Shown: positions 51,891 to 59,953 of the stretch, piece after piece
Numbering within the stretch: the stretch's first letter is position 1
Layout: every line of letters begins with the position of its first letter
From: Bacteroidota bacterium
Lineage (GTDB): Bacteria > Bacteroidota > Bacteroidia > Chitinophagales > Chitinophagaceae
NCBI GenBank assembly: GCA_020161435.1
Contig: JAIUNV010000006.1
Location: forward strand, 186,001-250,000
Length of the DNA stretch: 64,000 bases
Reading direction: 5' to 3'
The notes under the pieces: generated by a model
Told to the model about the DNA's origin: nothing
The model's database searches: none
Seen by the model: only the letters and a program-made list of their open reading frames with translations
Made by a program: the position numbers and the translations under genes

Positions 51891-52445
51891 ATGCAACCAT
51901 TAACCAACAGATCGAAGCAGGTAGACCGCAGCCCGATGACTTTTTCGGAGAAGCTGTATCTGCCAAGTATTGCCAAGGGCATGGCCATCACTTTTTCGCA
52001 CCTTTTCAAAAAACGTCCTACCATTCAGTATCCTGAGCAGACTCGTCCGTTCAGCCAGGTATTTCGTGGGTTGCATGTATTGAACCGCGACGAAGAAGGC
52101 CGTGAACGCTGTACCGCATGTGGGCTTTGTGCAGTGGCTTGTCCTGCAGAAGCCATTACAATGGAGGCAGCCGAACGCCAGGACGGTGAAGAAAACCTGT
52201 ACCGTGAAGAAAAGTATGCCGCCAAGTATGAAATCAACATGCTGCGTTGCATTTTCTGTGGCTTGTGCGAAGAAGCTTGTCCGAAAGATGCCATTTACCT
52301 GAGTGAAACTTTTGCGCCAGCTAACTTCAACCGCCAGGGTTTCATTTACAACAAACAAGAATTGCTGATTCCCAATCCGGTGACAGAAAAAGAAGCTTAT
52401 GAAAAAGCTGCCGGTGGCAGGGTTCGTAAGCCAGTGAACGAATAA
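51891..52445 (+). CDS. nuoI: NADH-quinone oxidoreductase subunit I
   Basis: The ferredoxin-like subunit with clusters N6a and N6b. The 184-residue product has two [4Fe-4S] motifs, CTACGLCAVACPAEAI and CIFCGLCEEACPKDAI, and an N-terminal membrane-associated segment. The length is normal. It is preceded by a 70-base spacer after nuoH. Confidence 0.97.
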   Translation: MQPLTNRSKQVDRSPMTFSEKLYLPSIAKGMAITFSHLFKKRPTIQYPEQTRPFSQVFRGLHVLNRDEEGRERCTACGLCAVACPAEAITMEAAERQDGEENLYREEKYAAKYEINMLRCIFCGLCEEACPKDAIYLSETFAPANFNRQGFIYNKQELLIPNPVTEKEAYEKAAGGRVRKPVNE

Positions 52446-52541
52446 TTGAAAGTGGCTTAACTGCCGCAGCTCACACGCATTGCACTTGCACACACGTATG
52501 CCTTGCATACTACTTTGACCTCACTATTATTGAAACAACCA

Positions 52542-53042
52542 ATGAATACCTTTCAAATTACATTCTGGTTTTTGAGTGCACTGGCCGTGTTCAGTTCTCT
52601 CATGGTGATTACCAGAAAAAATCCGGTGTACAGCGTACTGTTTCTCATCATTACGTTTTTTGCCATTAGTGGTCATTACATTTTGATGAATGCGCAGTTT
52701 CTCGCCATTGTCAACATCATTGTATATGCCGGTGCCATCATGGTATTGTTCCTGTTTGTGCTAATGCTCATGAACCTCAACAAGGAATCGGAGCAACAAA
52801 AAAACAAATACCTGCTGTGGAGTAGCGGCATTGCCGGTGGCATGCTCATGATAGTGCTGATTGCCGCTTTGGATACGCCAGATCCTGCTATCATCACGAA
52901 GCCGGGCACAGGTGAAATTGGACTCATCAAAAATTTGGGTACCAAACTGTTTACCGATTATGTGGTGCCTTTCGAAATCAGCAGCATTTTGTTTTTGAGT
53001 GCAATGGTGGGTGCAGTAGTGATTGGTAAAAAGGGCGATTAA
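52542..53042 (+). CDS. nuoJ: NADH-quinone oxidoreductase subunit J
   Basis: A membrane subunit with five helices. The 166-residue product starts [21 protein letters not shown] prefer the ATG at 52542 over the TTG at 52503. [20 protein letters not shown] is the family core around helix 3. It ends in a Lys/Gly/Asp tail, 26 bases before nuoK. Confidence 0.95.
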   Translation: MNTFQITFWFLSALAVFSSLMVITRKNPVYSVLFLIITFFAISGHYILMNAQFLAIVNIIVYAGAIMVLFLFVLMLMNLNKESEQQKNKYLLWSSGIAGGMLMIVLIAALDTPDPAIITKPGTGEIGLIKNLGTKLFTDYVVPFEISSILFLSAMVGAVVIGKKGD

Positions 53043-53068
53043 ATTTCACAAGAAACAAACGGTATTTT

Positions 53069-53407
53069 ATGCCTATATCTTATTACATTTTTTTAGCGGT
53101 TATCATTTTTTCCATTGGAGTAACCGGTGTGCTTACCCGTAGAAATTCCATCATTGTGTTTATGTGCATTGAGCTCATGCTGAATGCCGTGAACTTGTTG
53201 CTGGTGGCTTTCTCAAAGCTGCATCATCAACGAATGCTGGCACTCGATCCAGCCAATATTACGGCCGGTACCGAAGGCCAGTTGTTTGTGTTTTTCATAA
53301 TGGTGGTAGCCGCTGCAGAAGTAAGTGTGGGCCTGGCTATTATCGTATTGATGTACCGCAACGTGCATAGCGTTGATATCAACTTCCTGAACCGATTGAA
53401 GAACTAA
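53069..53407 (+). CDS. nuoK: NADH-quinone oxidoreductase subunit K
   Basis: A 112-residue membrane subunit with three helices. [20 protein letters not shown] contains the conserved Glu of helix 2, and [18 protein letters not shown] the second Glu. Both are part of the proton path. The spacing to nuoL is 18 bases. Confidence 0.96.
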   Translation: MPISYYIFLAVIIFSIGVTGVLTRRNSIIVFMCIELMLNAVNLLLVAFSKLHHQRMLALDPANITAGTEGQLFVFFIMVVAAAEVSVGLAIIVLMYRNVHSVDINFLNRLKN

Positions 53408-53425
53408 CTGAAGAATAGTACGATT

Positions 53426-55315
53426 ATGAAATTTGCACCTTTTATACCATTACTTCCACTGGCAGGCTTCCTGATCAATGGATTGCTGCGCAACCGGCTG
53501 AGCAAAACTGCTACCGGTATTGTAGGCAGTGGAGTAGTGTTGATTGCCTTTGTGCTGAGCATATTGGTGTTCAACAGTGCTGCTGCCGGCCAGTCGCAGA
53601 TTTTCCAACTGTTCGAGTTTATCAAAGTTGGTTCGCTCAACATTCCATTTGAGTTTCAGGTAGACCAACTCACAGCTTTGTTTTTGCTGGTGATTACCGG
53701 CGTTGGTTTTCTGATACATGTGTATTCTACAGCATACATGCACGAAGAAAGCAATGCTCATTTTGCCCGCTACTTTGCCTACCTCAACCTGTTTGTATTT
53801 AGCATGCTGCTGCTGGTAATGGGCGGCAACTATGTCATCATGTTTATTGGTTGGGAAGGGGTGGGCCTTTGCTCTTACTTGCTCATTGGGTACTGGTTTA
53901 AAAACCGAGAATACAACAATGCGGCTAAGAAAGCTTTTGTGATGAACCGCATAGGTGACCTCGGTTTTTTGATAGCTGTGTTTTGGATGATTCAAACCTT
54001 TGGCAGCACCAGTTACGCAAACATATTTACGCAGTTGCCTGGCGAAGCTTCAACTGCTGTGCTTACTGGAATTACTTTGTTGCTGCTGGTTGGTGCTATG
54101 GGTAAAAGTGCACAGATTCCTTTGTACACTTGGCTACCCGACGCCATGGCTGGCCCTACACCTGTATCAGCCCTCATCCATGCCGCTACCATGGTTACCG
54201 CCGGTATTTACATGATTGCCCGCAGCAACCTCATGTATGCATTGGCGCCGGCAAGTATGCATGTGGTGGCTATCGTTGGTTTGGCTACAGCGCTGCTGGC
54301 TGCAACTATTGCCATTAAGCAAAACGACATTAAAAAAGTGTTGGCATACTCTACGGTTAGCCAGCTCGGTTACATGTTCCTTGGTTTGGGCGTAGGTGCT
54401 TTCACCGGAGCAGTTTTCCATGTAATGACACATGCTTTTTTCAAAGCTCTGTTGTTCCTGGGTGCTGGCAGTGTTATTCATGCCATGCATCATCAGCAAG
54501 ACATGCGTTTTTATGGTGGGCTCAAAAAGTTTATGCCCATTACACATTTTACTATGCTCATGGGTTGTTTGGCCATTGCTGGTATTCCGCCATTCAGTGG
54601 TTTCTTTTCAAAAGATGAAATACTGGTGCATGCATTTGAAGCCAACCCCATTTACTACATACTTGGCTTGCTCGGCGCTTTGATGACTGCATTTTATATG
54701 TTCCGTTTATACGCCATGACTTTTATGGGTGAACACCGCAGCGATTTATCGCACCACCATCCGCATGAAAGCCCGAAGGCAATGACCATTCCCTTGATAG
54801 TGCTGGCAGTGCTGAGTGTGGTTGGAGGTATTATCGGTATCCCTGCATTATTTATGCACGATGGGCACAAACTCAATACGTTCCTTACACCTGTTTTTGA
54901 AGGCTCGAAGCAATACCTCGAAAAACATGAGCCATTGAGTCACAGTCAGGAGTGGATGATGATTGCAATTAGCGTGAGTCTGATTGTTGTGATGATTGTG
55001 CTCGCTATTCGCAAATACAGCAAATCAGTAGATGCAGAAGCAACTGGCTTGGGCAAAGTGCTCGAAAACAAGTGGTATGTAGATGAATTGTACGATACAA
55101 TCATTGTGAAGCCCTTGCTGGCCATTGGCGGTTTCTTCAACACCGTGGTAGAAAAGAGCGGCATCGATCGTTTAGTAAACGGAGTAGGCAAGGGGCTTCA
55201 CTACAGCAGTCGCCAATTGAGGTTATTGCAAAGTGGCAATGTTGGTAGTTACCTGCTTATGATTGTTATCGCTATCATCCTGCTTATCCGATTGGTTTTT
55301 TACGTAAAACTGTAA
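53426..55315 (+). CDS. nuoL: NADH-quinone oxidoreductase subunit L
   Basis: The distal antiporter-like proton-pumping subunit. The 629-residue product has the core FIGWEGVGLCSYLLIGYWF, the half-channel region GAMGKSAQIPLYTWLPDAM and the later KALLFLGAGSVIHAMHHQQD. A C-terminal extension forms the lateral helix and last membrane helix (LLMIVIAIILLIRLVF). The length is normal. Confidence 0.97.
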   Translation: MKFAPFIPLLPLAGFLINGLLRNRLSKTATGIVGSGVVLIAFVLSILVFNSAAAGQSQIFQLFEFIKVGSLNIPFEFQVDQLTALFLLVITGVGFLIHVYSTAYMHEESNAHFARYFAYLNLFVFSMLLLVMGGNYVIMFIGWEGVGLCSYLLIGYWFKNREYNNAAKKAFVMNRIGDLGFLIAVFWMIQTFGSTSYANIFTQLPGEASTAVLTGITLLLLVGAMGKSAQIPLYTWLPDAMAGPTPVSALIHAATMVTAGIYMIARSNLMYALAPASMHVVAIVGLATALLAATIAIKQNDIKKVLAYSTVSQLGYMFLGLGVGAFTGAVFHVMTHAFFKALLFLGAGSVIHAMHHQQDMRFYGGLKKFMPITHFTMLMGCLAIAGIPPFSGFFSKDEILVHAFEANPIYYILGLLGALMTAFYMFRLYAMTFMGEHRSDLSHHHPHESPKAMTIPLIVLAVLSVVGGIIGIPALFMHDGHKLNTFLTPVFEGSKQYLEKHEPLSHSQEWMMIAISVSLIVVMIVLAIRKYSKSVDAEATGLGKVLENKWYVDELYDTIIVKPLLAIGGFFNTVVEKSGIDRLVNGVGKGLHYSSRQLRLLQSGNVGSYLLMIVIAIILLIRLVFYVKL

Positions 55316-55339
55316 CTGCAAACGCACAAATAATTACAG

Positions 55340-56779
55340 ATGATTCTCTCTTCATTCATATTCATTCCGCTGTTGGTAGGCTTACTGTTGTTTTTTGTAC
55401 AACAGCAGCAGTTGGTAAAGGCACTTTCGCTGGCTGCTTCCGTTGCAGTATTGGCGGTGGTATTGTATGCGGTGTATTTGCCTGCAGGGCATGCTTCGCT
55501 TAGCTATAGCACCAGCTGGCTGGGTAGCATCAACAGCAACTTTGCTTTGTTGTTAGATGGCCCTGCAAAAATTACTACGCTACTCACGGCTGTTAGCTTT
55601 GTGCTCATCTTTTTGGCTACGTGGAATAATAACTATGCCAACAGCAGCAGTTATTATGCCTTGATGCTGCTGAGCATGAGCGGCCTTATGGGCGTTTTTC
55701 TGAGTGCCGATGCGTTGTTGTTTTACTTCTTCTGGGAGCTGGCACTTATTCCGGTGTATTTCCTGTGTAGTATTTGGGGTGGCGAAAAACGTATCGCTGT
55801 TACATTTAAGTTTTTCATTTACACCTTCATTGGCTCTGTGCTAATGTTGATTGGTATCATTTATCTCTACAATAAAACTGCCGACCAAAGTTTTGCATGG
55901 AATAGTTTTAAAGCAGTAGTGCTTACAGCTAAAGAACAGGCTTATTTCTTCTGGTTCTTCTTCATTGCTTTTGCTATTAAAATGCCTGTATTTCCTTTTC
56001 ATACCTGGCAGCCCGATGCTTACGAAACCTCACCCACTGGCACCACCATGGTGCTGAGCGGTGTAATGGTGAAAATGGGTTTGTTTGCAGTCATCCGCTG
56101 GTTGCTGCCGGTGTTTCCTGATATGAGTGATAAGATGGCCAACATCATTATCATTTTCAGCATCATTGGTATGTTGTATGCTTCGCTTATTGCTATGAAG
56201 CAGGACAACATCAAGCGATTGATAGCTTATTCTTCTATTGCCCACATTGGCCTCATGAGTGCCGGTTTGTTTGCCGGCAATACCGTTGCCTACAATGGTG
56301 TGCTGGTGCAAATGTTTAATCACGGAATCAACATCATAGGGTTGTGGATTGTGGTAGATATTATTGAGCAGCAAACTGGCATTCGCAAAATGAGTGAACT
56401 GGGCGGATTGGCACAGCAGGCACCCCGCCTCACCATTATGCTGGTGATTGTGGCACTGGCCAATATTGCGCTGCCATTAACCAACGGTTTCATTGGCGAA
56501 TTCATGATGTTTACTGGTTTGTATCAATACAATCCATGGTACGCAGTGGTAGCCGGCATCAGTATCATTTTTGCTGCAGTGTACACACTGGGTATGATTC
56601 AAAAAGTATTTTATGGCGAACTGAACACTGCCGTAAAAGTGGTGGATTTGAAAGCCATGCAGTGGCTGGCGCTGGCATTGATTGTAGCCATGATTTTTGT
56701 AGCAGGCGTTTATCCAAAGCCGCTTCTGCAATTGGGCGAAGCTGCCGGACAAGTAATAGCCACAACGGTAACCAAATAA
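55340..56779 (+). CDS. nuoM: NADH-quinone oxidoreductase subunit M
   Basis: An antiporter-like membrane subunit. The 479-residue product shows FYFFWELALIPVYFLCSIWG with the conserved Glu. KMPVFPFHTWQPDAYETSPT and SIAHIGLMSAGLFAGN match the proton-channel helices. It lies 24 bases after nuoL. Confidence 0.97.
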   Translation: MILSSFIFIPLLVGLLLFFVQQQQLVKALSLAASVAVLAVVLYAVYLPAGHASLSYSTSWLGSINSNFALLLDGPAKITTLLTAVSFVLIFLATWNNNYANSSSYYALMLLSMSGLMGVFLSADALLFYFFWELALIPVYFLCSIWGGEKRIAVTFKFFIYTFIGSVLMLIGIIYLYNKTADQSFAWNSFKAVVLTAKEQAYFFWFFFIAFAIKMPVFPFHTWQPDAYETSPTGTTMVLSGVMVKMGLFAVIRWLLPVFPDMSDKMANIIIIFSIIGMLYASLIAMKQDNIKRLIAYSSIAHIGLMSAGLFAGNTVAYNGVLVQMFNHGINIIGLWIVVDIIEQQTGIRKMSELGGLAQQAPRLTIMLVIVALANIALPLTNGFIGEFMMFTGLYQYNPWYAVVAGISIIFAAVYTLGMIQKVFYGELNTAVKVVDLKAMQWLALALIVAMIFVAGVYPKPLLQLGEAAGQVIATTVTK

Positions 56780-56817
56780 AGAACCTGATCTAATTTTTTC
56801 AATACGAAGCTGATATT

Positions 56818-58197
56818 ATGAACCTAATCATTTTTGGCGGTTTACTGGGTGTAGTCATGATGTTTGGTGGTTTGCTGATGAAGCAAAAGCACCAGGCTAC
56901 TTTATTGGCCACCGTCCTCATGGCTTTGTTGCTGGTGCTCAACAGCTGGGAATTGTATCACGACCCTGTATTTGTGGTGAACACAAAAGACATGCTGGAA
57001 ACAACCCGCTTTGGATTGCTGCTGAATGAAATAATGCTGGCGGCTGGTCTTATTTACTTTTTGCTTAGTGGCCGCGATATTGAAAAAGTAGGCAACCATG
57101 TAGCAGAATACTATGCATTGATGTTTTTCATTTTTGCCGGCGTAGGTATTGCCACCAGCTACACCAATCTGCTCATGCTGTTCCTCGGTATCGAAATCAT
57201 TTCTATTCCACTGTACATTCTTACTGCTGCCGATAAGCGTAACCTGAAAAGTGTAGAAGCAGGTTTGAAATACTTCTTGATGGGTTCATTCAGCACAGGC
57301 ATTATGCTGATGGGTATAGCCCTTATCTATGGTGGAACAGGCTCATTTTTACTTACGAAGTTTAGCATTTTGGGTGCTCCCATGAGTTACAATCTGGTGG
57401 GTGGTATGTTGCTGGTGCTGGTTGCCATGGCTTTTAAAGTAAGTGCAGCGCCTTTTCATTTCTGGACGCCCGATGTGTACGATGGTGCACCTACCGTCTT
57501 TACATCTTTTATGGCCACCATTGTAAAAGTGGCAGCCCTGGTTGCATTTGTAAAACTATTCGAGGGTTCTTACAGCATTATTGAAGGCAAGTGGCAAATG
57601 GTGATGGCTATTATCATAGCCCTCACATTGCTGATTGGTAATATCACAGCTGTTTTTCAGCAAAGCGTAAAACGCATGCTGGCCTATTCATCAATAGCGC
57701 AAGCTGGCTTTATGCTGTTTGCTTTGTTTGCCATGAATAACTGGGGCAAAGAAGGCATTGTATTGTATGCTGCGGCATACTCATTGGCAACCATTGGCTT
57801 GTTTGCCGTGTTAGCCAAAATGGAAGATTATACTTTCAATGGCTTCAATGGTTTCAGCAAGCGTGAACCCATGATAGCTGTTGCACTGACTATCTTTTTG
57901 CTGAGCCTCGCAGGCATTCCGTTGACGGTTGGTTTCTTTAGCAAGTACTACATGGTAGCAGCAGCTGCAGCCACTGGTGGCAAATACTTGTGGCTCATGA
58001 TTTTGGCCATGCTTTGCGCTGCCATTAGCGTGTATTACTATTTCCGTGTAATACAAGCCATGTATTTTAAAGATGGCGAAATCGTAAGCAGCCTTCCTGT
58101 GGCACCAGCTTTCCGTTATTTGCTTATTGGCGTGGCGGCTATTGTAATTTTTCTCGGGGTAATGCCACAATGGATTTTACAGTACCTGTATTTTTAA
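56818..58197 (+). CDS. nuoN: NADH-quinone oxidoreductase subunit N
   Basis: The third antiporter-like membrane subunit. The 459-residue product has LFLGIEIISIPLYILTAADK with the conserved Glu. AAPFHFWTPDVYDGAPTVFT and LAYSSIAQAGFMLFALFAMN also match. It is the last gene of the operon; a terminator follows 20 bases after the stop. Confidence 0.97.
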   Translation: MNLIIFGGLLGVVMMFGGLLMKQKHQATLLATVLMALLLVLNSWELYHDPVFVVNTKDMLETTRFGLLLNEIMLAAGLIYFLLSGRDIEKVGNHVAEYYALMFFIFAGVGIATSYTNLLMLFLGIEIISIPLYILTAADKRNLKSVEAGLKYFLMGSFSTGIMLMGIALIYGGTGSFLLTKFSILGAPMSYNLVGGMLLVLVAMAFKVSAAPFHFWTPDVYDGAPTVFTSFMATIVKVAALVAFVKLFEGSYSIIEGKWQMVMAIIIALTLLIGNITAVFQQSVKRMLAYSSIAQAGFMLFALFAMNNWGKEGIVLYAAAYSLATIGLFAVLAKMEDYTFNGFNGFSKREPMIAVALTIFLLSLAGIPLTVGFFSKYYMVAAAAATGGKYLWLMILAMLCAAISVYYYFRVIQAMYFKDGEIVSSLPVAPAFRYLLIGVAAIVIFLGVMPQWILQYLYF

Positions 58198-58217
58198 TCA
58201 TCAATTTTATAGATACT

Positions 58218-58248
58218 AAAGCGGCCTGCACAACAGGTCGCTTTTTTT
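58218..58248 (+). terminator. terminator of the nuo operon
   Basis: AAAGCGGCCTG (58218-58228) pairs with CAGGTCGCTTT (58234-58244) with one G-T pair, followed by a T-tract. Confidence 0.88.
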
Positions 58249-58327
58249 GTGCTCAAATCAATGATGCCAAGCGGTATAACTTTATCAGTGGTAAAATGTC
58301 AGCCCGCATTAGCCATACCTTTATACC

Positions 58328-59617
58328 ATGCAAATAGGTGATTCAATAGGGCTGGCGTGGCAAACCGTGAAGGTGAATAAACTGCGTACCGGTATTACTG
58401 TGGCCATTATAGCCTTGGGTATAATGGCCCTTATTGGCATCATTACCGCCATCGAAGCCATGAACCAAAGCCTCAGGGAAAGCTTTAGTACCATGGGGGC
58501 AAACGGGTTCAACATCCGTTTTCGGGAACGTAATTTTTTCATGGGGGGCAATAACAACCGGTCTGTACAAAAAACCACCAAGTCGGCACAGAAAGTACGT
58601 ACCTCCAATACGGGTCGTTTTATCACCTACCAGGAAGCGGTAGGATTTAAAAGAAGTTACACTTACCCCGCTACAGTTAGCATTTCTCTCAGGGGCAGTT
58701 TTAATGAAACGGTACAATACATCACCAACGAAAAAGCATACAAAACAAACCCCAATGTTGCATTTCAGGGGGGCGATGAAAACTACCTGGAACTGAACGG
58801 CTACAAAATGGCAGCGGGTAGAAACTTTACTTTGAATGAAGTGGAAACCGGCCGGGCCGTGGTGGTTATTGGCGATGAAGTGCTGAACCGCTGCTTTGAA
58901 GGCAATGCTAAAAAAGCCATCGATAAAATTGTAAAAATTGGCAACCGCCCTTATCTGGTTATCGGGGTGTTGGAAAAGAAAGGCGCCAGTGCATTTCTCA
59001 ATCTCGATAACGTGGCTATTACTAGTTACAACAATATCCGTCAGGTGTCTTCCAGTATCGGCACTTTTAGCATAGGAGTAATGGTTAGCGATTACAAATT
59101 GCTGGATAATGCCGTAGGACAGGCCACCGGTGTATTCAGAAATATCCGTAAGCTAGATATTCAGGAAAACGACAACTTTTACATTGATAAAAGCGATGCT
59201 TTGGCTGAAAAGTTTATTGGCTTTTTGAGCGGCATCACTGGCTCAGCGGCTGTTATTGGTTTAATCACGCTTATTGGTGCCGCTATTGGATTGATGAACA
59301 TAATGCTCGTTGCCGTAACAGAGCGTACCAAGGAGGTTGGATTAAGCAAGGCCATAGGCGCTACCAGCCAAACTATTCGGCGTCAGTTTTTATTCGAGTC
59401 TATCATTATTAGTTTATTGGGTGCAGCCATTGGCATAGTGCTGGGTGTTGTAGTGGGCAATATTTTTGGCATCATCCTCAATACGGGGTTTGTAATACCA
59501 TGGGGCTGGGTTTTTGCTGGCGTTATTATTTGTTTTGTAACAGGTTTGTTAGCAGGTGTTTATCCAGCAGGCAAAGCAGCCAAGCTCGACCCTATTGTGG
59601 CCCTGCGCTACGAGTAA
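58328..59617 (+). CDS. ABC transporter permease, MacB/FtsX type
   Basis: A 429-residue permease of the MacB type: one N-terminal membrane helix (IIALGIMALIGIITAIEAM), a large periplasmic domain (about 50-285), then three helices in the C-terminal FtsX domain. Family blocks are MLVAVTERTKEVGLSKAIGA and the ending AGVYPAGKAAKLDPIVALRY. MacB-type systems move lipoproteins, toxins or antibiotics across the periplasm. In MacB itself an ATPase is fused; here no ATPase domain is present and no ATPase gene is adjacent, so its partner must be encoded elsewhere. Confidence 0.88.
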   Translation: MQIGDSIGLAWQTVKVNKLRTGITVAIIALGIMALIGIITAIEAMNQSLRESFSTMGANGFNIRFRERNFFMGGNNNRSVQKTTKSAQKVRTSNTGRFITYQEAVGFKRSYTYPATVSISLRGSFNETVQYITNEKAYKTNPNVAFQGGDENYLELNGYKMAAGRNFTLNEVETGRAVVVIGDEVLNRCFEGNAKKAIDKIVKIGNRPYLVIGVLEKKGASAFLNLDNVAITSYNNIRQVSSSIGTFSIGVMVSDYKLLDNAVGQATGVFRNIRKLDIQENDNFYIDKSDALAEKFIGFLSGITGSAAVIGLITLIGAAIGLMNIMLVAVTERTKEVGLSKAIGATSQTIRRQFLFESIIISLLGAAIGIVLGVVVGNIFGIILNTGFVIPWGWVFAGVIICFVTGLLAGVYPAGKAAKLDPIVALRYE

Positions 59618-59647
59618 TTTTTTTGAACCACATTGAATAAATTGCGT

Positions 59648-59686
59648 TTGCAGTTTGCTCCCGATAGCTATCGGGATTGCAGTTTG
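59648..59686. repeat. 18-bp perfect palindrome flanked by 10-bp direct repeats
   Basis: TCCCGATAGCTATCGGGA (59659-59676) is a perfect palindrome. TTGCAGTTTG precedes it (59648-59657) and follows it (59677-59686). It lies in the 336-base convergent gap between the permease and the metalloprotease. The structure looks like a small palindromic insertion with duplicated target bases. Confidence 0.65.
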
Positions 59687-59867
59687 TAAGGCAGTATTCT
59701 CATCTATAATAGCTTCTTGAACCACAAAGCAGCACAATTGAATACTGCGGTTTGTTAGAAAGCTTTTCCGTTATCAATCAGCTATCTATCATCAATTATC
59801 TCTTCAACTACACAGGCACAAAGAGCCGGAACGACCGAGCAATAATTGAAAAGTTCGTTGTCTTCAT

Positions 59868-59898
59868 ATCAGACATCAGACATCAGACATCAGACATC
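59868..59898. repeat. 7-bp tandem array, ATCAGAC x 4
   Basis: Four exact copies of ATCAGAC (59868-59895) and a partial fifth. The heptad is close to the GACATCA array at 6362-6389. It directly precedes a terminator. Confidence 0.88.
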
Positions 59899-59934
59899 AA
59901 AAAAAGCCTGCAGCAAATAGCTACAGGCTTTTTT
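59899..59934. terminator. bidirectional terminator between permease and metalloprotease
   Basis: AAAAAAGCCTG (59900-59910) pairs with CAGGCTTTTTT (59924-59934). Suits both convergent genes. Confidence 0.82.
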
Positions 59935-59953
59935 ATTATTGGTACAATACCGC

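Noticed and set aside
58328..59617. Complete MacB with ATPase
   Set aside because: The protein has only the permease part; no Walker motifs and no neighbouring ATPase gene were found.
59868..59898. CRISPR-like repeat
   Set aside because: Units are 7 bp with no spacers; there are no cas genes in the window.
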